Shown here piece by piece: positions 10,581 through 22,153 of a DNA stretch of 64,000 bases. Positions within the stretch are counted from its first letter, which is position 1. Each line of letters opens with the position of its first letter. The stretch is taken from contig OY756963.1 of NCBI GenBank assembly GCA_963580455.1, positions 15,395,555 to 15,459,554 on the forward strand, given 5' to 3'. The translations under genes were made by a program, and so were the position numbers. This stretch comes from Euonymus europaeus. Lineage: Eukaryota > Streptophyta > Magnoliopsida > Celastrales > Celastraceae. The notes below the pieces were generated by a model. The model was not told where the DNA came from, did no database searches, and worked only from the letters and a program-made list of their open reading frames with translations.

Positions 10581-13440
10581 TTGATTGCTCGATTTATACT
10601 TTTAAAAAGTAAATTATCTATTAATGTTGTGTAGTGTCTTTTACAAAATTATTTCCAAAATCTCGTAATGTTACATTTGCTAGATTGCTAGCTCAAATTA
10701 TTCATTTACGAGCACAGTTTTCAGATTATCTCATTAAGTTAATTCGACTGGATAATGCTAGAGAATTTATTTCTCAAACATTCAATGAATATTGCATGTT
10801 ATTAAGAATTGATGTTGAACATCTAGTTGCTCACTATATACACAAAATGGATTAGTATAATCTCTTAAAAAGCGTCTGCAATTGATTGCTCGATTTATGC
10901 TTTTAAAAAGTAAATTATCTACTAATGCTTGGGGTCATGCTATTTTACATGCTGCATCTTTTATTCATATTCGACCTTTAGCACACCATACACATTCACC
11001 TTTACAAATGGTATTAGGTCACAAACTTAATATTTCTCATTTATGATTGTTTGGTTGTGCAGTTTATGTTCTTATTCCACATCCATAGCACACCAAGATG
11101 GGACTACAACGTCAACTTGACATTTATATTTGTTTTAATTCTTCTTCTATTATTCGATATCTTAAACCATTAACTGGTGATATTTTTCAAAGCTAGGTTT
11201 GTAGATTATCACTTTGATGAATCTATTTTTTCTCTTTTAGGGAAAGAAAATTCTCAATCCTATAAAATAAAAGATATTTGCTGGTACACTCTAACACAAT
11301 CTCATCTTGATCCTTCAACAAAATAGTGTGAACTTGAAGTTCAAAATATTATTCATATACAAAATATTGCTAATCAATTGTCTGATGCTTTTACTGATAC
11401 TACAAAGATATTGCAGTCTCATGTTCAAGCTAGAAATGCAACTACACATATTGATGTCCCTAAAAGACGTATAATTAATAATGAATTAAAACCACACCAA
11501 AAGCGTAGAAGACCAGTGGGTACAAAATATAGATTTCCTCAAAAAATGAAATCACAAGTTTCATACAAACCTCTAAAAGAGGATATTCCTGAAGAGAATG
11601 CTCCAGAAGAGTTGAATGAAACTCCAGAAGAGAATATTCTTACTCAATCCCAACTTTCTATCAAAAAATGTCCTGAATAGATAATTCCTTCGGAAGAGGT
11701 ACATGTATCTTATAATGACGAGAGCTCGATAAATCATGAAAAAAAATATATGAGATAGAAGTAATATTATTGTCGATGACGTATTTGCATATGAAATTGC
11801 TGCTGATATTACCAGAAGTAATGAATATCCTAAACCAAAATTTATCAATGAATGTCGACGTAGAAATGATTAGCAAAAGGGGGAAAAAGCTATCAAAGCA
11901 GAGTTAAAATCTTTAAATGAAAGATAAGTTTTTGAACCTATAGTCTAGACACCACAAGATGTCATACCCGTTGGACACAAATGGATATTTATGAGAAAGC
12001 ACAATGAAAATAATGAAATTACAAGATACAAAGCTAGACTTTTGGCACAAGGGTTCTCGAAAAATATCAGGAATTGATTACGAGGAGACATATTCTCCTA
12101 TAATGGATGGTATCATATTTAGATTTTTAATTGACTTGATAGTCGTTGAACGTATTGAAATGCGTTTAATTGATGTTATTACTGCATATTTATATGGTTC
12201 ATTGGATACATATATTTACACGAAAATCCTTCAAGGATTTAAATTTACTGAAGCAAAACCTCGAGAGTTATATTCAATTAAACTCCAACAATCATTATAT
12301 GGATTGAAGCAATCTGAACGAATGTGGTATAATATACTTGTTAACATTGTTAAAGAAGGATTCACAAATGATCCAATTTTTCCTTGTGTTTTTATAAAGA
12401 AATTAGATTCAAGATTTGCTATAATTGCGGTATACATTGATGATTTAAACTTAGTTGGGACTCTTGAAGAGTTAACTAAGGCTGCTGAGATTATTTAAAA
12501 GCATAATTTGAGATGAAAGATCTTGAAAAGACAAAATATTGTCTCAGCCTGCAGATCAAGTACACAACTAAGAGAATTCTTATCCATCAATCTACTTATA
12601 TCAAGAAGGCATTGAAGCAATTTTATATGGATAAAGTTTATCTTTTGAGTTCTCCGATGATAGTTTGTTCACTATATATAAAGAAAGATCCATTTCTAAC
12701 CAAGGATGAGAGGAAGATATTACTTAGTCTAAAAGTATGATATCTAAGTGTAATTTGTTCTCTAATGTATCTTGCAAATTGTATGAGGTCTGATATAGCA
12801 TTTGAATTAAATTTATTAGCAAGATATAGTGCTATTCCGACTCTACGACATTGGAATGGAGTAAAATATATTCTGAAAAATCTTTGGGGAACAACTAATT
12901 TGGAATTATTTTACTCAGTTGAGTCACAACCTTAATTAGTTGGATATGTAAATGTTAGATATCTATATGATCCTCACCATGCCAAATCTCAAACTGGATA
13001 TGTGTTCACTTATGGTGGAACTGTTATTTCTTAAAAATCAGTGAAGCAGACAATTAGAAATTTTTTTTCTAATTATTCTGAGATAATAACAATTTACGAA
13101 GCTAGTAAAAAATGTGAGTGGTTGAGATCAATGATTCCACATATTCAAAAAAAAATGTGGATTTCAATCGGTCAAAGATGTGTCAACTATATTATATCAA
13201 GACAACGACGCATGCATAACACAACTTTGAGAAGTATATATAAAAGGAGATAAAACTAAACACATCTCTCCAAAAATTTTAAGTGCACATGATCTTCAAA
13301 AGAGTTGCGAAATAAATGTTCAACAAATTTGCTCTAGTAATAATTTAGGAGATATGTTCACAAAGGCGCTCCCACCTGCAACATTCCTTAAGTTTGTATA
13401 TCATATTGAAATGCACCATCTTAAAGATTTATCTTGAATT
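10580..13440 (+). pseudogene. Copia pol fragment, copy 1 (integrase, RT, RNase H), plus strand
   Basis: A decayed Copia polyprotein starting inside the integrase core (FARLLAQIIHL ... LIRLDNAREFISQTFNEYC). It runs through the integrase C-terminus, a linker rich in PEE motifs, the reverse transcriptase (QGFSKISGIDYEETYSPI-like start near 12050, SLYGLKQSERMWY, then VYIDDLNLVG with the YxDD-type site) and RNase H ending near 13430. Stops and shifts break it at several points (about 10853, 11683, 12498, 12740). A 45-bp piece at 10580-10625 repeats 10878-10924, so a rearrangement occurred at the left junction. The same family reappears at 35400-36717. Confidence 0.85.
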
Positions 13441-13700
13441 TACAAACCAGAGGGAGTAATGGTGTGGATATATCAACATAAATTGTACTATTTTTACTTC
13501 AACCTAAAGTTTTTTCCCACATGATTTTTCTTTAGTAAGGTTTTAACGAGACAATCCCTTTACACCTTCTACCAAGTTTCTATATAAAAATGATGTACTT
13601 TTTTTTCCTTTATTAAAGTTTTTATGCCACTGAATTTTTTTTAGTAAAATTTTAACGAATCACATTCTATGTCTACGTCTCTCCAAAAGGAGTATTAGAT
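13441..13700 (+). repeat. 3' LTR-like tail of the plus-strand Copia fragment
   Basis: After the RNase H region, 'accagagggag' (about 13446-13456) looks like the polypurine tract. It is followed by LTR-like text with 'tttttcccacatgatttttctttagtaaggttttaacgag' and a diverged second pass of the same phrase near 13620-13660, a style common in Copia LTRs. I could not fix the outer boundary. Confidence 0.55.
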
Positions 13701-13860
13701 ATTAACTATTGATTAGTGGATGCCCAGTTGAATGACTGGTTAAACTTATCAATCGTTATGTCAAATTCGACCCACTAGTATCTCTAGTCTCTTTCCGTTG
13801 TAGACGAGAGTGACAAACCCATATATATGCACGGACACAAATATTCTGTCACCAACATGA

Positions 13861-14388
13861 GGGTGTAAACGAGTCGAGCCGAGCTTTGAGGAGCTCGAGC
13901 TAAAAATTGGGGCTCAAGCTCGGCTCAATTAGGGCTCGAGCTCGGCTCGTTAAAAGCTCGAGTAGTTCTTAAACGAGTCGAGCTCGAGCTTGACTCGTTA
14001 AAAGCTTGATAAATCAATAAATTAGTCGAGCTTGAGCTCAATAATAATAATGTTACTTAATAAATATATGTTAATATTTAACATTCATGTAATATATTAA
14101 TAATAATACATTAAATCACATGAATAATTTATTACATTCAAATATAAATTAAAAATCAAAGAACTATTACATATATATATATATATATATAACCATATAT
14201 ATAAATATATATTTATATATATAATCGATCTGTACCAACGAACCGAGCTATAAGTTGAGCCAACAAGTCAGTTCGAGAGCCATAACGAGACTAGTTTTGT
14301 GATGCTCAAATTCGGCTCGTTTATGAATCGAGCTTTAAAATCAAGCTTAAACTCGGGTCAGCTCATTTATGAATTGAGTCGAACACCT
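13861..14388. mobile_element. GAGCTCGAG-rich MITE-like element
   Basis: It starts with GGGTGTAAACGAGTCGAGCC. The other end, reverse-complemented, begins AGGTGTTCGACTCAATTCA, a loose inverted match. The interior is packed with repeats of 'gctcgagctcggctcg' in both directions and an AT core with a (TA) run at 14169-14191. No coding capacity. I see no matching target duplication, so the class (hAT-like is one possibility) is not settled. It sits about 450 bp upstream of the potassium transporter start codon and may overlap its promoter. Confidence 0.5.
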
Positions 14389-14844
14389 ACGAGCTTTTTT
14401 CGAGCACTAGCTTTTTTGAGCCGCATAAGCCCTGCACCAACGCGTGTCTTCGTTCTGTTTCTAAAACTTGAACGGAACAGCAAAAACGACGCAGAGACTC
14501 CTCTGATAGAAAAAAGCAAAAGTAAAGCCATGGTCATGGTACGCGCACATTTATCTGTTCGGAGCTTTCTCTTATTTCCACTGTTCAATCCGAACCAGTC
14601 CCGAATCCAATTATTGTCTTTCAATCGTATTCAATATCAAAAGACCGATCGAATAATTATATTTGATTCCAGTGTTTTTCCTATACTGAGTTGTTTTCTT
14701 GTTTATTTTTCTCTGGAAAATGTATATGGAAGAAAGTAATTGATTGATTACTACTGCGTGAGCCACCACGAATTAGTGTTACTACTGTTAGCATGAAACA
14801 TAAAATGGTAACCAGAAATTTGATCGAGCTAGTTACGATTTGTA

Positions 14845-17800
14845 ATGGCCGGGCCTGGGACAATTAGGGTGTGTCATCTATGCCATCGAATCACATAAAG
14901 ATCAAACGAATCACTCTTATGTTATGGAGATTTGCTGTTGAAGCTAATTCGACAAAATTGGAGAGTTTCACTGAATGAGAGATTAAGATATTTGTAGCTT
15001 TGGTTGAGCCTTTATATGAGGCCATTGTCAACAATAGTCGTCAGGGGGAGGGGGTGGTGTGGGGTTTCGTCCTCATTGTTTTGTTTGGTGCAAAAGGAGT
15101 CAACTATTGTTTTGGGTAAATAGGAGATGTTATCTATGACATAGCAAAAGCTAACGGGCAATGAAACATGCATAGGTATGTGCTTACATAGAATACATGA
15201 ATAAATGGTCGATTTCTTTGTTGCTTCCTATGTTGGGTCATTAGCAATATCAAGCATTATACTAGATGAAAATTATAGACTACTAATGTGCAGAAGTTTG
15301 TTCTAAAGTTGATGCTCAAGTCACTTGATACTTTTCTTTGTGGTTTAACCTTGTTAAGCTTAGACCATCCACCATGCCACTTGCCTTATTAGACATTCAT
15401 CTCCTTTATTTAGATTATGATACTAATGGTTTGTCCACACCATATTTGCTTATTTGCATGCAGGTTGAAAGTAAAAATAAATCTAAGCGCTCTCTCCTCT
15501 TGGCATATCAGAGTTTTGGCCTACTATTTGGTGAATTGAGCATTTCTCCTCTTTATGTTTATAAAAGTACTCTTTCTGGGAGGTTACGTCATTATCAATC
15601 AGAGGACACATTGTTTGGGGTTCTCTCCTTGATCTTTTGGACTTTTACTCTTCTTTCATTGTTGAAGTATGTAATTCTCATGTTGCGTGCAGATGATAAT
15701 GGTGAAGGTAAGAGCTGATAAGTTTCTAAATGATAAATAAATACCAGTAGTTTTGTACTTTTTTTTTTCTGTTTCCTTTCCCTCCTTTGTTTTAAATGGT
15801 TATTTTCTAATATTATCAGTTTCATATGCAGGAGGGATTTTTGCCTTGTACTCTCTCCTTTGCCGGCATGCAAAATTTAGTTTACTTCCTAATTATCAGG
15901 CAGCAGATGAGGAGATCTCTACATATCATAATATGGTTCATTCAAGGAGAAACATGCTCTCTTCTTCATTTAGAAAACATTTTGAGAGACGTAAAGCAAC
16001 AAAAACCTGCTTGCTTCTTGTAGTTTTGATTGCTGCTAGTCTGGCTGTTTGCTTGGGAAGTCTTTCGCCTGCAATTTCTGGTAAATGCTGGTCGATTTCA
16101 CTCTATCTTTTGTTCCCCTTTGCACTTGTATTCTTTATAACCGCTGTTCATTATAAATCTGGTCTTCTGCAGTTCTTTCATCTATCGAAGGATTGCAAGT
16201 TCAGGTGAAGAATCTACATGAAGGTTAGTATCCTCATTTTTAAGGGAACTGATAATTAAGGCTTATATTTATGCAAGCCAGATATTCGTATCTTTCAAAT
16301 GGTATTGAATCTAAAGATCTTGGTGACGAAGAAACAATAGTTTTAATGATCACAACTGCATGACCAATTGGAATAACAAGAACTTTTTGAACACCCCACT
16401 GTTGTATGCTTGAGTTCAAGGTGTAGAGGCCAGAAAGCGTGAGGGGGTCTATATATCTCTGTTGTGAAGCAATCTCTCTGGTAAATGTTTAATATGGTTT
16501 TAAAGGGGAAAGAGTGATGAAAGTTGGTTGGGAAAATGAGAGAGGAAAAGATGAGGGAAGTTTTTGGAATGTTATGTTTGTTCCGTACTCTAGAGTTGAG
16601 AATTCTTTCATCATAGATACATGTGTGTCTAGTATCTAACAGTTCCATTAATGAACAGGTACTCTGGCTTTTGTTGCTGCTTTTGTATTGATTGGACAGT
16701 TTGTTTTGCAACACCGTGGCACCTACAAGGTGGCCTTCATGTTTGCTCCCATTGTGATAATATGGTTATTTTCTATTGCTGCCGTTGGCATCTATAATAT
16801 CATCAAGTGGAATCCAGGCATATACGTGGCTCTTTCTCCGCATTATGTTTACAAGTTCTTTAAGTATACAGGAAAGGATGGTTGGATGTCTCTTGGAGGA
16901 ATATTTTTGTGTGTTACTGGTAAATATTGCAGAGTTTATTTAAGTAAGAAATTGAAAATATAAAATAAAAATAAAGAAGTTCATTAAGCTTTGGTATAGT
17001 CAAATTTAAGTAGACTTTTTACTTGAATGCAGGAACTGAAACTGTGTTTGCATACCTTGGCCAATTCACAGCTGAATCAATTAGGGTAAGGCCTATGCCT
17101 GATTGGTAAATAGAAGTATGAGCATTTTGTTGACCTATTGATGGAAATGTTTCGCATGAGAGAATAATTCTACCAGTTATGCATGTGGGTAGAACAATAA
17201 AAGATTCTGGGGAAAACTCTGACAGGTTTTCTGACATTGCAGTAAAGAAATCATTTCAGAACATCAAAACACTTTCAGTAACCAATGATATCTCTCTTAC
17301 TTTTTTTTCTTCTTCTTTTCAATGTTTATTGGCTCAACCTTGCATCTAGTTGTATATTCAGAAAGCTCTTTAACAATTTCTCCTCACTTTATGTAGCCGC
17401 AATAGTGAAATCTATAAACTGCAACTATAAAACGATCAATAAGGTTTTTGTAGCCAGAAGTATATTATTAGCTTAGCCTGAATCTTTTACTTGATTTCAG
17501 TCGCACTCCAAATTTTCACATAAAAAAAACCTGCGGTACCAAGCGACTGTCTTATTACAATAAAATCCTATACAATGAGGCGGCCTACATAGAGAGACCT
17601 GAATATTAAAGTTATGTAACCAACTGCTACTAGCTTCTGAAGACATTGTTAAATTGAGAGAGTGTGCATTTGTGTGCAGCTTTTGTGTATATTTACCTTA
17701 TTCAAGATCATTACTTTTCCTTGTTTATCCAGGCTCTTATATAATATTCTGCTAAATGCAACATTACAGCATTTCTTTCTAGTAGTTGGACTGCAAATGC

Positions 17801-20800
17801 CAGGATTATTTTTGACACAACAACATTAAGCAGTTTATCTCTAATTGTTAGAATCTTGCTAATTTGAATTGGACTGAGAAGGATTGTCCCAATCTCTGTA
17901 TATTTTTAAGGTTGAAATTGAAATCTATATAAGCTATAGTTTTGTTGTCTGCGCCTTCTTCAACTCTATAAAACAAAAATTCTGCAAAAACTATATTTGG
18001 GTTATTGGCCATGCATTGGAATCTATAAAATCAGCGTTATTTTATTTTTTCCTTTTGTATGTGGTCAATTTCTCTGAGTAACTAGAACACTTGTTTCATG
18101 CAGGTTGCGTTCTTATGTGTTGTATACCCATGTCTAGTGCTTCAATACATGGGACAGGCTGCATTTCTCTCAAAGAATTTTTCTGCAGTACCTGTAAGCT
18201 TTTATGCTTCTATTCCATGTAAGTTTCTGCAAGCACAAGGATAGTTTTTATGTTTGGTTTCATCTTCTGCTCTTATTCTTCATAAAATGTTTTCAAAAAA
18301 CTTCAGTCACTTGATTTGGTAGTGATACCATATTTCTGCTAATTGTTAGAGCATTCCCAATGGAAAATACACTTCAAGCACTTTAAAATACTGGGTAATT
18401 TGTGTATCACCAAGTATCAAGAGTTTCATCCACAATGATACATATTATGAAGCACTCTAAATTCAAAATTTTCAACTAGAATTCTCTTCCTTTTTTCCTT
18501 CTATTTTACTCTCTTTCTTAGAAGTGTCAAATATTGATTGGTGTGCAACTCCACTCAACACTCTCAAATAACTCTTGATATGTCAAGAGCTCCTACATTT
18601 TAAGGTGTGTTTCAAGTGTTGATTTTCTCCCATTGTAGCCATCTAGATCTTAAAATTAATGTTTCAAGTGCTCGGTAATTTGATTTTCAAGCATCCATTG
18701 GAGATGCTCGTATTGCTTGATACTTTTGGGTGTGTTGAGCTTATCCAGCATCAATTTTCCTCTCTCACAAAGTTGGCATCAAAGATTGTCTACTAGAAAT
18801 TTTTTATCTACTTTTGTTTCTTCTCTGCTTTTGAAAACAAGGATGCTTTTCGTTGTACAGTGTTCTTGAAACCATTCTGTTATGTTTATGTTATATAGAT
18901 ATAATATTTTGTATATTGACAGAATCTTCTTCCTTTTGTAGATCCACTGTTCTGGCCAATCCTGGCTCTGGCAATTTTTGCTGCAATTGTGGCCAGTCAG
19001 GCTGCCATTTCTGCCACATTTTCCATTGTCAAACAATGCTATGCATTAGGATGTTTCTTCCGTGTCAAGATTGTACATAAACCAAAATGGATCCACAGTC
19101 AAGTATACATACCAGAGATAAATTGGTTACTTATGATCATCAGTCTTGTACTGGCTATTGGTTTCCGGAATTCAAATCACATGGGTAATGCTTATGGTAA
19201 GCTATCTTTTGTGTGATTGATCTTATTGTTTTTCTTGCAGAAATTGTTGTCATCTTCTTTGATGGGTATATTTTGAGAATGTTCAAAATCCACTAGTCTA
19301 GCTACCATATTAGGTTTGTTCGAGTAAAAGAAGCCTTCTCTCTCAAATTTCGTGACCCACTGACCAATGTATATATAACAAAGATGCTGCAGGTTGCTTT
19401 GTGAAGATGATATGTTGTATGAACCGTAAATTAGAGAGCATGGTTATTACAAGGTCGCTAAATGCCTTAATGAAATTTATTTTGAATTGAGAAAATCAGG
19501 GTATGGGTTTAGGGTGAAGTTAGTTGATCTTGTATTGATCAAAGAAACCAGATGGAAGCTGTTGACAAGCTGAATACTAAAGGATTATTGGTGGTGGGTT
19601 GGAGCTAAACTAGCACAAACTCAAGGACTTGGCATACTTGTGTGACAATATGTTGTTTCATAGATGGCTAGCCATATTTGTTGGTTAGGTTTATTTAAGG
19701 TTTTTAGGGGTAATAAAAGTTATGGACAGTAAATGATAGAATGATAAAACATCTTACTAAAACTAAGTTTTACTAACGAATTTTGCTAAACAAACTTGTT
19801 TTTTTTTTTTTTCCTTTTCTCTTGTACAAACATTACTTACAGAGTAAAGTAAAACTAAGATCCTGATACAATAAAGGGAAACAAAATATCTGATTTACAA
19901 AGAAAAAGACTTCTGATAGATGAACAATTTAAAATAGCACAGTGCTAGTATGATCTATGATACCTATACTCTTCAATCTACCCCGCCATAACTGACCCAA
20001 CGACATGATGTGGGTATGGATATGGGATCTGTGTGTCAGATCCTTCAGCTTACAGAGTAAAACTAAGATCCTGATACAATAAAGGGAAATAAAATCTCTG
20101 ATTTACAAAGAAAAAGACTTCTGATAGATGAACTCTATAGAAATATAAATGAGAACAACATTAAAATGACACACTGCTAGTCTGAAATGATACTTAGACT
20201 CGGGTACGGGTGTTGGGTGTATGTGACAGAGACTCTTCATTTAAAAATTGATGGGTACATGGCACCCTCCAAAAACTAGAATACAGGTACTTGACTGTCC
20301 AAAACTAGGATATGGGCTCATGGGTACGTAATTTTAATGTGTTAAGATTATTATATGCAAATATTAATGTTGTGTTGCATTTAATGTAATTTTGTAATGA
20401 ATTTCTTGTTTTTGATACATTATTTTATCAAATCAAGTTTAGTTATCTTATCTACTACTAACTTAAATAGTTTTCTTGTAGAATTAGTGGATACTAAATG
20501 TTATATATGGACAAATTTGGAAAAAGTCATAAAATTGTCTCTCTAATTGAGTCTTCATATTTCTCGGTTCTACACACAGCAGGTGCAGTAGCTATTCGAT
20601 TCAGAGAAATTACAATCCTTCTCATCATCTAAATTATCCATGTTTCTGCAGGATTTTCGAAAAGATAGGGAGGCTGCCCGTACTGATTTTACAATTAAAT
20701 GTCTGGTTAACTAGTACTTCCATTCTTTATGCATACTCTGCTTGTCGCTGTGCTTTGATAATTACGAAAACCATGATTTACTGATCTATTTTCATTGCTT

Positions 20801-22153
20801 AAGTTAGCTCAAACAAATACACAGGCATAACAGTTGTTTAACATCAATAATAGTCAAGATTATCTAGTTGGCTGGATGGCTAGACCAACTATTAGAGTGT
20901 CTGCTGCACTATTAGTTAGTGGGTTTATTGTCATGAACACATACGATATATGACCAGCTTGCAAAATATAACATATAGAGATCCAAGAGTTTTTCCCTTT
21001 TCCTTTTTCCCTTTTCACAACTCTTTTGAGAACTAATCATGCGATCCAAATCTCAGGGATTTCATGCATGGGCGTCACATTTGTGATGACATTGTTGACG
21101 TCATTAGTAGTCAGCTTAGTATGGCACAAGGGTGTTCCTCTTGCCCTTTCATGCCTTCTTTTCTCTGGATTGATCGAGGTTGTTTTCATTTCTTCTTCTT
21201 TCATGAAAATCCCCGAGGGTGGATGGTTTCCTCTCATGCTTGCTGCAGTTCTGATGTTCACGATGTATGTGTGGCATTATGGCAACAGGAAAAAGTACCT
21301 ACATGATCAGCACAACAAAGTACCAATGAAATGGATTCTCACACTGGGTCCCAGTCTTGAAGTTGTTAGGGTCCCTGGGATTGGCCTCATCTACACTGAG
21401 TTGGCAAGTGGAGTCCCAGCCACATTTTCACATTTCTTAACTAACTTACCGACTTTTTACCAAATAGTTGTCTTCATCTGTATTAAAACTGTTCCTGTTC
21501 CTTACGTCCCTGCCAAAGAACGCTATCTAATTGGCCGAATTGGCCCCAAATCTTTCCGGTTGTATCGCTGCATCATTCGGAATGGTTACAATGATGTTCA
21601 TATAAATGAAGATGATTTTGAGAATGATCTTGTGATAAGTATAGCAGAGTTCATCCAACTGGAAGCAGAAGGATCTGAAACATATGAAGGCCATATGGAT
21701 GGCCGGCTGGCGGTTGTTAAGTTGTCTGATAATTTTGGAAAAATATTGCTTGCATCAGACTCCTCGACCAATGTAGGAAGTAGCAGTTCAAGACCCCCAG
21801 GTAGTGTAAATGGTGGCAAGTCAGCTGCACTTCAAAGATTGAAATCTATGTATGAGCAGGAGTCACCACAATTAAGCCACAGGCGGCGGATCCATTTTCA
21901 CTTGTCAGATACAAGGTACAACAATTCTCGTGGCCGGGAAGAGCTTATGGAACTTCTGGAAGCTAAACATGAAGGTGTTTCATATGTAATGGGTCACTCA
22001 CACATAAAAGCGAAATGGAATGCACCTTTCTTGAAGAGGTTTGTTGTCAATGTGGCTTTCTCTTTCTTGCGTAAGAACTGTCGCAGCCCTTCTGTGGTCT
22101 TAAACATTCCTCGTACTTGCTTGATAGAGGTTGGTATGAACTACTGGTTGTAG
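14845..22153 (+). CDS. Potassium transporter, HAK/KUP/KT family (KUP10/KUP11-like)
   Basis: A K+ uptake carrier of the plasma membrane or endomembranes. Nine exons: 14845-14868, 15464-15707, 15832-16080, 16173-16223, 16659-16919, 17033-17085, 18104-18218, 18942-19196 and 21057-22153. All have GT/AG borders and compatible phases, giving 782 residues, normal for the family. Exon 1 (MAGPGTIR) is the least certain part, chosen because it splices in phase. The first membrane segment reads [20 protein letters not shown]. Then come [20 protein letters not shown], a loop, [14 protein letters not shown], the [19 protein letters not shown] stretch, [36 protein letters not shown], and a long soluble C-terminus with [25 protein letters not shown], ending in NYWL. 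Odd points: GE replaces the usual GD in the first helix, and [10 protein letters not shown] replaces the usual IGDGVLTPAIS-like motif. No stop or shift is seen, so I take it as functional. Confidence 0.93.
18349..18709. mobile_element. Tourist-like MITE in intron 7 of the potassium transporter gene
   Basis: 361 bp. The left end is GAGCATTCCCAATGG. The right end reverse-complemented is GAGCATCTCCAATGG, so 13 of 15 bases agree. Flanks are TTA (18346-18348) and GTA (18710-18712), a 3-bp target duplication with one change. GAGCAT matches the first six bases of the Harbinger element at 1649, consistent with the PIF/Harbinger MITE class. It lies wholly inside the intron and does not touch splice sites. 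Confidence 0.8.
19840..20260 (+). repeat. Diverged tandem duplication in intron 8 of the transporter gene
   Basis: 'actaagatcctgatacaata' followed by 'gatttacaaagaaaaagac' and 'ttctgatagatgaac' occurs at about 19855-19925 and again at about 20060-20130. The following text is also similar ('gcacagtgctagt' against 'acacactgctagt'). The period is about 205 bp with two copies. It is non-coding. Confidence 0.65.

Noticed and set aside
14169..14225. (TA)n runs here and at 23765, 27550, 27707 and 48444 as functional elements
   Set aside because: Simple microsatellites common in AT-rich plant DNA.
14299..14739. Plus-strand 146-residue frame before the potassium transporter
   Set aside because: It starts inside the MITE-like element, has no recognisable domain, and is out of phase with the transporter exons.
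15595..16714. Minus-strand frames of 92 and 123 residues over the transporter exons
   Set aside because: Antisense shadows of exon and intron sequence with no domain.
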